39,677 nt of DNA, taken from an uncultured Collinsella sp. Lineage in GTDB: Bacteria; Actinomycetota; Coriobacteriia; Coriobacteriales; Coriobacteriaceae. The position numbers and the translations under genes were made by a program. How positions within the stretch are numbered: the first letter of the stretch is position 1; each line of letters starts with the position of its first letter. The DNA is taken from the NCBI GenBank assembly GCA_900758475.1, contig CAAERQ010000024.1, positions 1 through 39,677 of the forward strand, given 5' to 3'. Shown here one piece after another: positions 30,598 through 39,677 of the stretch. The notes below the pieces were generated by a model. It worked only from the letters and a program-made list of their open reading frames with translations, was not told the origin of the DNA and ran no database searches.

Positions 30598-33500
30598 CTA
30601 GTGAGGCGTATCCGAATTGACCTCATCGGCGGTGTCGTTTTCGAGCGCCGTGCGGCGGGCGCTGTAGGCGACGAGGCCGGCGCCGGCTGCGGCGAGTGCT
30701 GCTGCGGCTGCCGTCAGGGGGACGTTGACATCGCCCGTGCCCGCAAGCGCGCCCGCTTTTCCGGAGCGCTTGTTATTGCCGTGGTCCTTGCCACTGCCGG
30801 AGCTGCTTCCGCCGGAGCTGCCTCCCGTGCCGGAACCGCCGCCACTCGAGCCGCCATCGCCATCCGCTGTCATCGGGGCGTCGTGAAGCCCTGTCGTATC
30901 CGCGCTGTCGCATACGCCGACCTGAACTTCTGAGCGTTCGCATGCCGCGTCGGGCACATGAGGCTCGTGCAGTACGGCACCCAGCGCCGAGTTTGCGCCC
31001 GGTCGAATTTCCTCGAGCGTTACGGGATCGAGCGCCACCAGATTACGCGCCTTCGCATACAGCGTTACGCGTTTGCCCACTTCGTCGCTCCAACTCTCGG
31101 GGATGGCGAAGCTCATGCGGAACTGTGCCGTGCAACCTGGTGCCAGCACGGCGTTGCCACTGTCGGCTACCAGTGGGTGCGTTGCAAAACGTGCGCCCAG
31201 CGTCTCGAGCGCGTACTTCACGTGTGTCATGTCGTTGGCCGAAGCGTCCTCGGCAAGCTCTGGATCGTAGATCGATGCCATGCGTGTGTTCGCTCCGAAC
31301 CCGATGGATGCGCTGGAGAACGGCTGGCTGGAGCCCTCTCGGTACAGATCGATCGTGCCGGCGGTCAGCAAGGTGTTGCCGTCGTTTCGCACCGTGACCA
31401 TGAAGGATTCGCCTGCTGCTCCAGGCACCACCGCGCCCGAGGTAGCGACTGCGCCCGTCGGAGTGGCACACGCCACCAAGGGCACTTCGATGCCGTGCAG
31501 CTCTGCCTCGCTCTTCTCCGCGCTCACAATGTTCGTAGCGAGCGCGGAGAGCATGCTCCCCGACGTCAAAAATGTCGTTATCTGATCGACGGGATGGTCC
31601 AGCTTGCACATCACGAACGGCTCCGTAAACAGATCGCCTGCCAAGGTGCTGGCGAAGATGCGGAAGTGCTTGCCCATCACTGCTACCGGGTTGCCTTCTT
31701 CGTCGTAGGTTTGTCCCACCTTACCATCGGTGTTCTCTACATAGAGCACGCACCTGCCGTTGTTGCTTACGCTAAACGATGCCGGGCCACAGCCTGCGGC
31801 ACCCACGGGCTGCGTTGCAAATGCCGATGCGCCTCGTGCCCAAGTAATATGCTGCAGTTGCTCGTTGACGGTAGCCAAAAAGCCCGTGTGCTGCGGCCAC
31901 GGCACCGCGTGGGGTACTGTGGCATCTGGCGACATAACGCCCCAGCCCGCGATGGACTGGCCGATCACGGCGTACGATGCGCAGCCGCAACCGTCTGCGG
32001 TCTCGTATGCAACGGGCACCACCATTTTGCCGTTGATATTATCGGGCTCGCCCAGCTCGATACTCGATGGTGCTTGCGGAAAGCGGAGAACTTGGCGGAA
32101 CGTCAAGCTATCGCCAGAAACGTCCGACCACAGGGTAAAGCACTCCAGCGCAACCTCAGCCTCGCTGCCGAGCGCCTTTTCTGCGGTGGTCCCGCGGCGG
32201 TGGAGGTAAGCGCCCGACAGACGTCCGTCGACCAGCGCCTTGCCCACCGTGATGCGTGGGCACTGCAGACAATGGTGGCCATCCTCCTGAAGGCGGCCGC
32301 GCGAGATGCTGCGCCACGACGTGTGCGATACCACGCGAACTCCGTCGTTGCTGATGCGCAGGCGCACAACGGACAGCATGCCGGATGTGCTCGCCGTATC
32401 GAAATGGGTGTTGTCGCCGGCGGGGCGCTCGCCCGAGACCAGCAGCACGTAGGCGTCTTGGTTTCCCCTCCCGTCTGTATATTCCACCACGTCGAAGTCG
32501 TAATCGAATATGCCGCTGCGTTCCACGTCGCCCTCGCCAAACCCAAGGGGGAAGTCCACGGGCGTTGGAGCGGACCACGTGTCGTTTGCCTTTGTGTGCA
32601 CCACTAGGCGCGAGCGGCCATTGTCGCCGTAGCGCACCGAGGCGATACGGAACAGGCATTCTACGCCGGCAATCATTGCCAGCTTCATGTGGGCTTCGCT
32701 GAGCACGCCAGCAAACAGCACGTTGTCGCTCGAGGGCTTGATGCCGCCACGCTCGTCCTCCGATACACCAGCAGAATTGGCGTTGGGGTCCGCAGCGGCG
32801 TCCTTCGCCTGCCCGATATAGGTGTACTTATACATCGTCGCGGCGTTTTCGTCGTTCTCTATCAGTGCATGGACGAAATGCTCGATCTGTCCCGTGTCGT
32901 CGCTTTCTGGATCCGCCTCGAGCTCAATGCGCGTGACCGCTTGATCCCAATCGCGCACGACGGGCGCGACGTTTACGACAGCGGCCTTAACCTCGGCGCG
33001 TGCGAGCAGCTCGGCGTTGGTGACGATGGTGGCCGATGCGATAAATTGCGGCACGCCGCCCGCCTCGATGTTGCCGGGCGTGCCGAAGCGGGCATCCAAC
33101 GTGTAAGGCGTATCTCCACCCAATGCGAGCTCAGAGCGCTGGAGCACATACTGGTTGCCATTGTTCACCGACATATTCCACGAATCGAGGAGTGTGGGCC
33201 ACGACCCCGACCAAGCCTTGGTGGTCCATTTGAACATTACGAACTGGAGTATCACATCGACATCGACGTCTGCACCTACGCGCAGTCGCGGAAGCTGGTG
33301 TCCATCTGCCTTCTCGTACCCAATGAACAGCGTGAGGGATGCGGCGCCGCGCACGGCAGACGAAGCGACGCCTGCAACGCCGGCGCCAAAGGTGACGGCA
33401 AGCCCGATCTGGATGGTGAATGAGCCCGAGGTGTTTGAAAAGTCGAGCGAAATGTTTTTAAAAAACGCCGCGCCGCTGCCGTGCGTGTGGGCACCCACGG

Positions 33501-34965
33501 CGAGCGCCAGCTTCGCCAGCACCCAGGGGTTGACGTTTAGGAAAAACGGCACCGGTCCTAGGGTAAACTGCTCGGTCCAATTGAGGTCGGTTCTTACCTG
33601 GAAGAGTGCCTTAATATTGCCGTATGCGGGGTCGTTGTTGTTACCCCAGGTTTTGCCCACCCAATCGTAGGCGAGCGAGCCGTACAGCTGTGTGGCGATA
33701 TCCATCGTGAACAGCAGCGTGCAATGGTGGCGAAGGAGCTTAGTGTTTCTTGGATCGGTTCCCGAACCGGCACTCATACTCTTGTACTGATTCCACTTCC
33801 CCTCCATCTCGTCGAGGTAGCGGTTTGCCTGCTTGGCACCCGACTCGCGCGGTGACTTCTTCCAGTACTCCGGATCCGGATTGCCCGAATCGTTCATGTA
33901 GCCGACCGGTTTGTATCCTCCGCCAAACAGCACGTACCCGGCAAACGAGAAATCGAACAAAATGGGGAACGAGGGCATCCAACACGTGAACTTATTACCA
34001 CCGATGCCGGGAAACGCCGCGGGGAAATCAAACGGAGTGATCTCTTGGTCCATGGTGGTGGGAATGATGGTGGTCGAGCCCGATTCCGCCTTTGCGGCCG
34101 GCGCGGTGACAACGGCCATGGGAGAGGAGAGCGTGTAGGTTTTGCCCTGATAGTCGAGGACAAAGCGCAGCTTGCACCCTTCTTCCAGAAGGCCCGATGC
34201 CGCATCGAGAAACTTGTCTTCGAGTGTGAACGTTGCCAGATTATCCGAACCCGATGCACTGGCCTTGACTTGGCCAATCTGCGTGACGGTTTCGGGCGAG
34301 CTACCCGCGGCAGGTGTCACTTTGTTAATGCGCAGCGTTGCCTGCCCACCCTGTGGCAGATGTGCCTGCACGGTAAAGGCGTGCGTGTCGGGTTGATCGT
34401 TTCCGGCGTTGTCCTTCGGCAATGCCATGAACGTGGCTTCAGCGTACTGGATGTCCCATTCGTCAAACGTGAGCTGGCGGAAGTACGGCTCGCCGTCGGA
34501 AAGCGGACGCGTGGGTGCGGTTATGGCGGTGCCTCCCTGGATACGCGCAAGGGGAATCTCGACATCACGGTAGCCCGCCATGCTAATGGAAATGCCGCCG
34601 TTAAAGTCGTACGCGTCGAGAAGCGTTGCCTCGTCCACGTAACCTTCCGAAAGAGGGGCGATCTCAAAGATGGCCGTGCCCTCGTCGTCGGTCGTGGCGG
34701 TGAGCTGCTTGCCTGCGGCATAGCGCGATGTGAGCGTGACCTGGGCACCCGTGATGGGCGTATTCTTGTTGGCGACATCGACCACGACCACACCAAACAT
34801 GGTGCGCGAGAGCACGAGTACCTTGAAGGGATCTTCTTCATCGGCATGGGCTTCGGTAGGCGTAAATGGCAGTATGAAGACGTTTGGGCTGCCTGGCACG
34901 CGAGGCAACATCATGCCTGCCAGCGAAGACGCTCCGGCGACAAGTAGCGAACGGCGATCAAGCAT
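30598..34965 (-). CDS. Large cell-wall-anchored surface protein
   Basis: 1455 residues from ATG 34965 (GGGAG 7 nt upstream); the frame is open further up but without a ribosome site. The N-terminus MLDRRSLLVAGASSLAGMML carries a twin-arginine-like signal, with likely cleavage after AHA41. Next comes a Cna-B/carboxypeptidase-regulatory-like fold (VVDVANKNTPITGAQVTLTS). The middle, mainly beta, is unrecognised. The C-terminus has a Gly/Ser linker rich in GGSSGG repeats, then LAGTG (1407-1411), a hydrophobic helix and a charged tail: a class E (LAxTG) sortase signal. Presumably displayed on the cell surface. The LuxR-type gene just upstream is a likely regulator. Confidence 0.8.
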   Translation of the reverse strand: MLDRRSLLVAGASSLAGMMLPRVPGSPNVFILPFTPTEAHADEEDPFKVLVLSRTMFGVVVVDVANKNTPITGAQVTLTSRYAAGKQLTATTDDEGTAIFEIAPLSEGYVDEATLLDAYDFNGGISISMAGYRDVEIPLARIQGGTAITAPTRPLSDGEPYFRQLTFDEWDIQYAEATFMALPKDNAGNDQPDTHAFTVQAHLPQGGQATLRINKVTPAAGSSPETVTQIGQVKASASGSDNLATFTLEDKFLDAASGLLEEGCKLRFVLDYQGKTYTLSSPMAVVTAPAAKAESGSTTIIPTTMDQEITPFDFPAAFPGIGGNKFTCWMPSFPILFDFSFAGYVLFGGGYKPVGYMNDSGNPDPEYWKKSPRESGAKQANRYLDEMEGKWNQYKSMSAGSGTDPRNTKLLRHHCTLLFTMDIATQLYGSLAYDWVGKTWGNNNDPAYGNIKALFQVRTDLNWTEQFTLGPVPFFLNVNPWVLAKLALAVGAHTHGSGAAFFKNISLDFSNTSGSFTIQIGLAVTFGAGVAGVASSAVRGAASLTLFIGYEKADGHQLPRLRVGADVDVDVILQFVMFKWTTKAWSGSWPTLLDSWNMSVNNGNQYVLQRSELALGGDTPYTLDARFGTPGNIEAGGVPQFIASATIVTNAELLARAEVKAAVVNVAPVVRDWDQAVTRIELEADPESDDTGQIEHFVHALIENDENAATMYKYTYIGQAKDAAADPNANSAGVSEDERGGIKPSSDNVLFAGVLSEAHMKLAMIAGVECLFRIASVRYGDNGRSRLVVHTKANDTWSAPTPVDFPLGFGEGDVERSGIFDYDFDVVEYTDGRGNQDAYVLLVSGERPAGDNTHFDTASTSGMLSVVRLRISNDGVRVVSHTSWRSISRGRLQEDGHHCLQCPRITVGKALVDGRLSGAYLHRRGTTAEKALGSEAEVALECFTLWSDVSGDSLTFRQVLRFPQAPSSIELGEPDNINGKMVVPVAYETADGCGCASYAVIGQSIAGWGVMSPDATVPHAVPWPQHTGFLATVNEQLQHITWARGASAFATQPVGAAGCGPASFSVSNNGRCVLYVENTDGKVGQTYDEEGNPVAVMGKHFRIFASTLAGDLFTEPFVMCKLDHPVDQITTFLTSGSMLSALATNIVSAEKSEAELHGIEVPLVACATPTGAVATSGAVVPGAAGESFMVTVRNDGNTLLTAGTIDLYREGSSQPFSSASIGFGANTRMASIYDPELAEDASANDMTHVKYALETLGARFATHPLVADSGNAVLAPGCTAQFRMSFAIPESWSDEVGKRVTLYAKARNLVALDPVTLEEIRPGANSALGAVLHEPHVPDAACERSEVQVGVCDSADTTGLHDAPMTADGDGGSSGGGSGTGGSSGGSSSGSGKDHGNNKRSGKAGALAGTGDVNVPLTAAAAALAAAGAGLVAYSARRTALENDTADEVNSDTPH

Positions 34966-35122
34966 CTTGAGCTCCCATCCCGCAAATATCGGTGGTAATA
35001 CTCTCATTTTGCGAGAAGGCATCCTGTCACCGTAGTGCCATTCGATGGCCAAAATGTCCAATTTGAGCGCGCGAAAGCGCCAGGTCCCCGGAACGCGTTC
35101 GATGCGCTTGGCAGCCCGGTCG

Positions 35123-36127
35123 CTAACGCAACATATGAGCGACCAGCTCGGCGCGCGTGCCGATGCCAAGCTTTGCGTATACGCCGGATAGGCGGTTTTT
35201 AACGGTGCCCGGCGATACATCCATGTGGCGTGCGATTTCGGCGTTGGTCCATCCGCGGCAGGCGAGCATGGCCATGGTGAACTCCGTGGTCGTTAGATCG
35301 TCGGCCACGTCCTCGCCCGAATCGGGGTTGTGGATGCGCCGCCAACCGTAGCTGAATCGATACGTGATCTCGATGATGCGGGCGAAATCGTCGGGGTATT
35401 GCGATTTTAGGCACGCCTCGATGAGCCCCTGCAAAAGGCCGTGGTGCTCGCCAATGAGCTCGATAAGGCCGTCGGGGCGCGCAATGTTCCAAGCAGCTCC
35501 GAAGTGCGTTTTTGCAGCGTCGATGTCCTTGAGGCTCATGCATGCCATGGAAGCTGCCAGGTGCAGGAACAGCTCCGAGATGGGATAGCTTCCCTGTTTC
35601 ATGATCAGGGCATTTTCCACCATGCCCAGGCTGCGGCCATATTCGCCGCGCAGATACAAGGCGTGCGCCATCACATAGCTGGCGAACAGGCGCAGGCCTT
35701 CGGGCAGATGCGCCGCAAGCGGATAAAACTCTTCGGCGGAATACGGGGAAGGCAAGTGCAGCAGGACGCTCGCGGCCGAGGCGAACAGGATGTGCATGGC
35801 GTGGACGGCAGGCGATTCCTTGTCGGCTGGCGTATCGAGGATGCCAGCAAGGCACCGGCGGGCATCGGCGATACGGTTGAGCGACAGACTGGCGTATCCG
35901 CAGATAAAGCATGCGGAATAGCGCAGTGCGGGGTCGGTGGCGTCAAGATAGGGGCGCGCTGTCTTGGCAGCGAGGGTGGCCTGTCCGCGAAAGTACAGCG
36001 CTTCTGCCGTGGCAATGGCGCGCGAATCGGGGTCGGAAATGCCTGCAACCGCAGCGTCAATCTGCCCCGGCACAAAAGCGGTGCACATCAACGGCATGGG
36101 AACGCGTGGGTGGCCATTGCAGTCCAT
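35123..36127 (-). CDS. LuxR-family transcriptional regulator
   Basis: 334 residues from ATG 36127 (GGGAG 8 nt upstream). The first 250 residues are helical and repeat-like (TPR-type), e.g. LASMACMSLKDIDAAKTHFGAAW. The C-terminus is a GerE/LuxR helix-turn-helix: LTTTEFTMAMLACRGWTNAE, then IARHMDVSPGTVKNRLSGVY. No receiver or autoinducer domain. It lies 157 nt upstream of the surface-protein gene on the same strand, and probably controls it. Confidence 0.85.
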   Translation of the reverse strand: MDCNGHPRVPMPLMCTAFVPGQIDAAVAGISDPDSRAIATAEALYFRGQATLAAKTARPYLDATDPALRYSACFICGYASLSLNRIADARRCLAGILDTPADKESPAVHAMHILFASAASVLLHLPSPYSAEEFYPLAAHLPEGLRLFASYVMAHALYLRGEYGRSLGMVENALIMKQGSYPISELFLHLAASMACMSLKDIDAAKTHFGAAWNIARPDGLIELIGEHHGLLQGLIEACLKSQYPDDFARIIEITYRFSYGWRRIHNPDSGEDVADDLTTTEFTMAMLACRGWTNAEIARHMDVSPGTVKNRLSGVYAKLGIGTRAELVAHMLR

Positions 36128-36195
36128 CTTCCATCTCCCAACAGCTGGCAACAATAGCAGCAATTGTACTCCTGTTGCTCGGGACCCCTTTCGTT

Positions 36196-37347
36196 TTACT
36201 GTTCGGTTAACGCTGCGGATCGTTTTGGAAGGCTTGCGAGCATGGTAGTCCCGTTCTCGGAACTTGCTTCGACCTCTACCGTGCCACCGTGAAGAGCTGC
36301 AATCTCCCAAACGAGCGCTAGCCCGAGTCCTGCGCCGCCGTATGCCCTGCTGCGGGATTTATCCAGGCGAAAGAACGGTTGGAAGATGCTCTCACGGTAC
36401 TGCTTGGGTATTCCCGGGCCCTGGTCCTCGACTCGCAGGAACACGTGGCTGTCGTTGTCGCAGATGGAGACGTTGACAGTCGAGCCGGGGTGGCTGTAAC
36501 GGATGGCATTTTCGACCAGGTTAAACACCAGCCGATAGAGGAGCGTGTCGCTCCCGATTACTAAAGCGTCTCCAGCACAATTGAGGGCTATGCCCTTATT
36601 TTCGGCAAGTGGCGCAAGGTCGGTGAGGACCTCTTCGGACAAGGGGCCAAGTTCCACATCGTCCTCGCAAGGAACGCTGCGGAGCTCACTCATCTCGAGC
36701 AATACCTTGGCCATTCGAGACATGCGCTCGGTTTGTTCTTGTAGCAGGCCGAGCAGCTCGGCCGTTTCGGGTTGCAAACCGGGGTGCTCGGAGATGAATA
36801 GTTCAATCTGTGCTTGCATAAGGGCGAGCGGGGTGCGCAGCTCGTGTGCGGCGTTGCCGGTAAACTGACGCTGTGCAGAGAACCCTTCGCCAAGACGGGC
36901 AATCATGTCGTTGAAAGAGGCGCTGCATCGTTGTAGCTCGGTGGGCACATCTTCACTGAGTCTGATTTCGCTTAGGTTGTCAGGCTGTACGCGCTCAACC
37001 TGGGCGGCAAAAGCTCGTAGCGGTTTGAGCGCACGGCCGCTCGCAAAGTATGCCAGCGCGCCGCCAAGGAGTGTGACTCCGGCCGTGATGCACCAGGTTG
37101 TCGTGCCAAAAGACTCCTGCGCGTCGTTTACGACGATCGTGACCTTGTCATTGGGGGTCGCCTTCGTTGGGTCGAACGCCTGGGGTGAATCTTCGCCGGT
37201 TGCGTTAAAGGCCGAGATGTTACTGCCGATGGCATCCATGTAGCGCATGCCCGTATAGCCGACCAGGCAGTTCGTCAGCACGCATGCTGCGCACGTGAGC
37301 AGCGCCGTCATAATCGTTATGCGCCATTGCAGCGAAAGCCCTTTCAT
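36196..37347 (-). CDS. Sensor histidine kinase
   Basis: 383 residues. Two membrane helices (about 11-33 and 84-103) flank a short extracytoplasmic loop of about 50 residues. HAMP (104-155), HisKA with H168 in NAAHELRTPLALMQAQIELF, and HATPase with NLVENAIRYSHPG, DQGPGIP and GGAGLGLALVWEIAALHGG follow. Start overlaps the response regulator stop as ATGA. Target genes may include the divergent redox operon, which is inference from position. Confidence 0.92.
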   Translation of the reverse strand: MKGLSLQWRITIMTALLTCAACVLTNCLVGYTGMRYMDAIGSNISAFNATGEDSPQAFDPTKATPNDKVTIVVNDAQESFGTTTWCITAGVTLLGGALAYFASGRALKPLRAFAAQVERVQPDNLSEIRLSEDVPTELQRCSASFNDMIARLGEGFSAQRQFTGNAAHELRTPLALMQAQIELFISEHPGLQPETAELLGLLQEQTERMSRMAKVLLEMSELRSVPCEDDVELGPLSEEVLTDLAPLAENKGIALNCAGDALVIGSDTLLYRLVFNLVENAIRYSHPGSTVNVSICDNDSHVFLRVEDQGPGIPKQYRESIFQPFFRLDKSRSRAYGGAGLGLALVWEIAALHGGTVEVEASSENGTTMLASLPKRSAALTEQ

Positions 37348-38018
37348 TCTCCATCCTCCATAACGTAGCCCTCTCCAATCCGATTGCGAATCGGGTCGTA
37401 TCCCAAAGCGCTGCGCAACTTTTTTCGGAGCGACGAGATGTGAACGCGGGTTGCGTTGCTAAAGCTGTTCACGGTGCTATCCCAAACGTGCTCGATAAGC
37501 TCCTCTTGGCTTACCGGTCGCCCCTGATTAAGCATCAGGTATTCCAAGATTCCCGTTTCCTTGCGTGTAAGAGATAAGGCCTTGCTGCCCACGGAAGCGA
37601 TGCGCGCCTTGGTGTCAAAGCTGAGTTTTCCGCAGGTTAATACTATGTCGCTTTGTGCGAAGCGCCTGAGGGTAAGGCTGCGGATCCTTGCCGCAAGTTC
37701 GTCCAGATGAAACGGCTTGGTGAGGTAATCGTTGGCGCCGGCATCGAGTCCGTCGACCTTATCGGATACTTCGCCACGCGCGGACAGAATCAGCACCTTG
37801 GTCTCGCAGTCGGTTTTCCTAAGTTCCCTGAGCACGGTCATGCCATCGATACGGGGAAGGTTGAGGTCGAGTACCACGAGGTCAAAGACTTCGACGCCCA
37901 GCAGGTCGAGCGCCTCCTGTCCGTCGTGACAGCAGTCGACGCTGTATGCCAAGTTTCGCAAGCTGCGCGCGATTGCGTCACACAGCGCTCGCTCGTCTTC
38001 GACGATCAAAATACGCAT
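37344..38018 (-). CDS. OmpR-family response regulator
   Basis: 224 residues from ATG 38018 (AAGGAG 6 nt upstream). Receiver with VEDE (6-9), D51 in LVVLDLNLPRIDG, the LSARGE switch and KPF; winged-helix domain with LSLTRKETGILEYLMLNQGR and NATRVHISSLRKKL. Cognate of the downstream kinase. Divergent from the CXXC protein gene with 87 nt between them. Confidence 0.93.
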   Translation of the reverse strand: MRILIVEDERALCDAIARSLRNLAYSVDCCHDGQEALDLLGVEVFDLVVLDLNLPRIDGMTVLRELRKTDCETKVLILSARGEVSDKVDGLDAGANDYLTKPFHLDELAARIRSLTLRRFAQSDIVLTCGKLSFDTKARIASVGSKALSLTRKETGILEYLMLNQGRPVSQEELIEHVWDSTVNSFSNATRVHISSLRKKLRSALGYDPIRNRIGEGYVMEDGE

Positions 38019-38105
38019 AACAGTCTCCTTGCACATTCCAAATCGCACTTAACACGGATTTTATAGTCGATATGGTCCAATGGTCGCGTAACGAAAGGAG
38101 TGGTC

Positions 38106-38255
38106 GTGTTGTTCAAAGCGGTAAAACCCGTGGTACAGGTCGCTTTGTTGATCGTCGGAATTACCATGGTGTGCTTTGGTGTTATGCGTGGCGAGGCGGA
38201 TGCCGTGCTGGCCAAAGCGATTAGGCTGTGCTTGGAGTGTATCGGAATTGGATAA
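38106..38255 (+). CDS. CD1871A-type CXXC miniprotein
   Basis: 49 residues, GTG start 38106 with AAAGGAG 5 nt upstream. One membrane helix (about 8-27, VVQVALLIVGITMVCFGVMR) is followed by GEADAVLAKAIRLCLECIGIG. The C-terminal CLEC is the CXXC of the CD1871A family, small membrane proteins of clostridia and Coriobacteriia found beside polyferredoxins and thioredoxin-like genes. Probably a redox relay or assembly partner. Its stop overlaps the TTG start of the next gene. Confidence 0.8.
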   Translation: MLFKAVKPVVQVALLIVGITMVCFGVMRGEADAVLAKAIRLCLECIGIG

Positions 38256-39150
38256 AAGAGAAAACACTGCGTCGCATGTTTTGGTCCGATTTCGCGGATT
38301 CATTCAGGCGGCGGCGACGCTGGTCACCAACATTCACCTGCCAAACTTTGCCAAAGGCGGCATCTATCAGGGCGCGGGAAAAACAGTCTGCGTACCTGGA
38401 CTTAATTGTTATTCGTGCCCCGCGGCATCGGGTGCGTGCCCCATCGGGTCGTTCCAGTCGGTGGTAGGTTCATCCAAGTTCAACTTTTCTTACTACGTCA
38501 CCGGTACGCTCATTTTGCTCGGCGTGCTGCTGGGACGCTTTGTATGCGGCTTTCTGTGCCCGTTTGGCTGGCTGCAGGAACTGCTTCACAAGATTCCCGG
38601 CAAAAAGTTCTCCACGAAAAAGCTTAAGCCGCTCACGTACATCAAGTACGTCGTGCTGCTGTTTGCCGTGGTGCTGCTGCCCGTCTTGGTGGTTAACGAC
38701 GTGGGCATGGGCGACCCGTTCTTTTGTAAGTACATCTGTCCGCAGGGCGTGCTCGAGGGCGCCATTCCGCTGGCCATTGCCAATGCCGGCATTCGATCTG
38801 CGTTGGGACATCTCTTTACTTGGAAACTTGCCGTTCTCATTGCCGTGGTAGTGCTGAGCGTTTTGTTCTATCGCCCCTTCTGCAAATGGATTTGCCCGCT
38901 CGGCGCATTCTATGCGCTCATGAATAAGGTGTCCTTGTTGGGGATTCAGGTCGACGCGTGCAAATGCGTCTCGTGCGGCAAGTGTTCAAGGGTTTGTCAG
39001 ATGGACGTTGATGTGGTCCGGGCGCCCAATCATGCCGAATGTATCCGGTGCGGAAAGTGCATCGGGGCCTGTCCCGTCGATGCCATCAGCTATCGCTATG
39101 GCCTGGATGTGTCGGCGGAAAAGCTCACCTTGACCGCCGAAAAAAAGTAA
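38248..39150 (+). CDS. NapH-like membrane 4Fe-4S polyferredoxin
   Basis: 300 residues, start taken as TTG 38248, which overlaps the previous stop and keeps the genes coupled; an ATG at 38176 would run inside the CXXC gene. At least four membrane helices. Cysteine motifs: CYSCPAASGACPIG, CGFLCPFGWLQELL, CKYICPQG, CKWICPLGAF, then two ferredoxin 4Fe-4S clusters CVSCGKCSRVCQM and CIRCGKCIGACP. These match the NapH/YccM-type quinol or thiol electron carriers. It would move electrons across the membrane to a partner outside, perhaps the following lipoprotein or a thioredoxin-like gene beyond the window. Confidence 0.87.
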   Translation: MDKRENTASHVLVRFRGFIQAAATLVTNIHLPNFAKGGIYQGAGKTVCVPGLNCYSCPAASGACPIGSFQSVVGSSKFNFSYYVTGTLILLGVLLGRFVCGFLCPFGWLQELLHKIPGKKFSTKKLKPLTYIKYVVLLFAVVLLPVLVVNDVGMGDPFFCKYICPQGVLEGAIPLAIANAGIRSALGHLFTWKLAVLIAVVVLSVLFYRPFCKWICPLGAFYALMNKVSLLGIQVDACKCVSCGKCSRVCQMDVDVVRAPNHAECIRCGKCIGACPVDAISYRYGLDVSAEKLTLTAEKK

Positions 39151-39179
39151 ACAAGCTTCGACAAAACGGAGGAATGACC

Positions 39180-39677
39180 ATGAAGCTTTCTAAGATTGCG
39201 GCCCTGTTTATGGTGCCGGTGCTGGCCTTGTGCCTTGTGGCATGTTCGGCGCCCGGTGGCAATGCGAGCGAATCTGCGAGCTCCGATCCTAAGATCGCAG
39301 AACTCACTGCGCAGAAGCCGGCCAATGCCGACGAGGCCGCCGAGCTGTATGCGAAGCTCATGCAGAAGGAGAACGAGATCTTTTCGAGTGATAACGCGCT
39401 GTGGGAAAAGGTATTCAATGCGGCAAATAAAGACTCGGCAATGATTGAGGACGGCAGCAATTACGGCGATTTCCTGCTCAAGACCATCGACGGTGCCAAG
39501 GATGAGTTCACGGCGGATGAGCTTAAGACGCTCAAGGCCGGTGCACAGCAGATCAAGGAGATCGAGGACAAGCTCGAGAGCTTGGAGAAGGAGTTCCCCG
39601 GCTGTGGAAGCACGCCGAGCGCAGGCGAGAGCGTCGACGCTTCGACCGCTGGCATGACGGCCGGCGCCAATGCTTCG
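39180..39677 (+). CDS. Lipoprotein, runs off the window
   Basis: ATG 39180 behind CGGAGGAATGACC; 166 codons without a stop up to the right edge, so the C-terminus is unseen. Signal MKLSKIAALFMVPVLALCLV is followed by the lipobox LVAC, with lipidated C22, then a Ser/Gly linker and a helical, acidic domain (ANADEAAELYAKLMQKENEI; DELKTLKAGAQQIKEIEDKL). Likely an anchored extracytoplasmic partner of the polyferredoxin. No family assigned. Confidence 0.8.
   Translation, partial: MKLSKIAALFMVPVLALCLVACSAPGGNASESASSDPKIAELTAQKPANADEAAELYAKLMQKENEIFSSDNALWEKVFNAANKDSAMIEDGSNYGDFLLKTIDGAKDEFTADELKTLKAGAQQIKEIEDKLESLEKEFPGCGSTPSAGESVDASTAGMTAGANAS

Overview
The window looks like chromosome from a high-GC gut actinobacterium of the class Coriobacteriia, most likely Collinsella or a close relative. 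This rests on GC-rich codon use, man-family PTS operons, a second GyrA/GyrB-like topoisomerase pair, LAxTG-type wall anchoring and several protein families that I associate with this group. It is inference from gene content, not a database match. Two blocks (about 11.7-13.6 kb and 21.2-24.3 kb) have lower GC and Firmicutes-like proteins and are probably acquired.

Layout. 0.1-1.7 kb: an IS110/IS1111-like element flanked by a 15-bp inverted repeat, with about 300 nt of structured non-coding DNA after the transposase. 1.7-2.9 kb: an Abi_2/AbiF-type HEPN protein (minus strand) followed by two tandem copies of a small structured RNA, each with its own promoter and U-tract terminator. 3.0-4.1 kb: a gene graveyard (YjdF and DUF3800 remnants). 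4.1-11.7 kb: a LevR-like regulator followed by a mannose-family PTS (IIB, IIC, IID, IIA), a GH172 glycosidase (DUF2961) and a ROK sugar kinase, ending in a strong terminator; together they read as an alpha-fructoside (possibly difructose anhydride) utilisation operon. 11.7-13.6 kb: a block of SAM methyltransferases that interrupts a DUF3800 gene, which has a hairpin RNA upstream. 14.4-19.2 kb: a two-component system and a lantibiotic-immunity-type ABC transporter, next to a broken TetR gene. 19.4-20.05 kb: a candidate type III toxin-antitoxin module (TenpN-like toxin behind a structured RNA and terminator). 20.2-25 kb: a YjdF protein, ATPase remnants, a MerR-controlled cupin/hydrolase pair and a flavoprotein. 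25.1-29.4 kb: a ParE/ParC-like type IIA topoisomerase. 29.6-30.5 kb: an XRE regulator and membrane protein pair. 30.6-36.1 kb: a 1455-residue wall-anchored surface protein and a LuxR-type regulator. 36.2-39.7 kb: a second two-component system divergent from a CXXC miniprotein, a NapH-like polyferredoxin and a lipoprotein that runs off the right edge.

The most interesting theme is RNA-partnered proteins. The window carries up to four: the Abi/HEPN protein with a duplicated ncRNA, DUF3800 with a hairpin RNA, the TenpN-like toxin with a single structured RNA, and the IS110 transposase, whose family uses a bridge (seek) RNA. The Abi module has the strongest internal support, because the two RNA copies conserve stems, promoters and terminators while their loops diverge.
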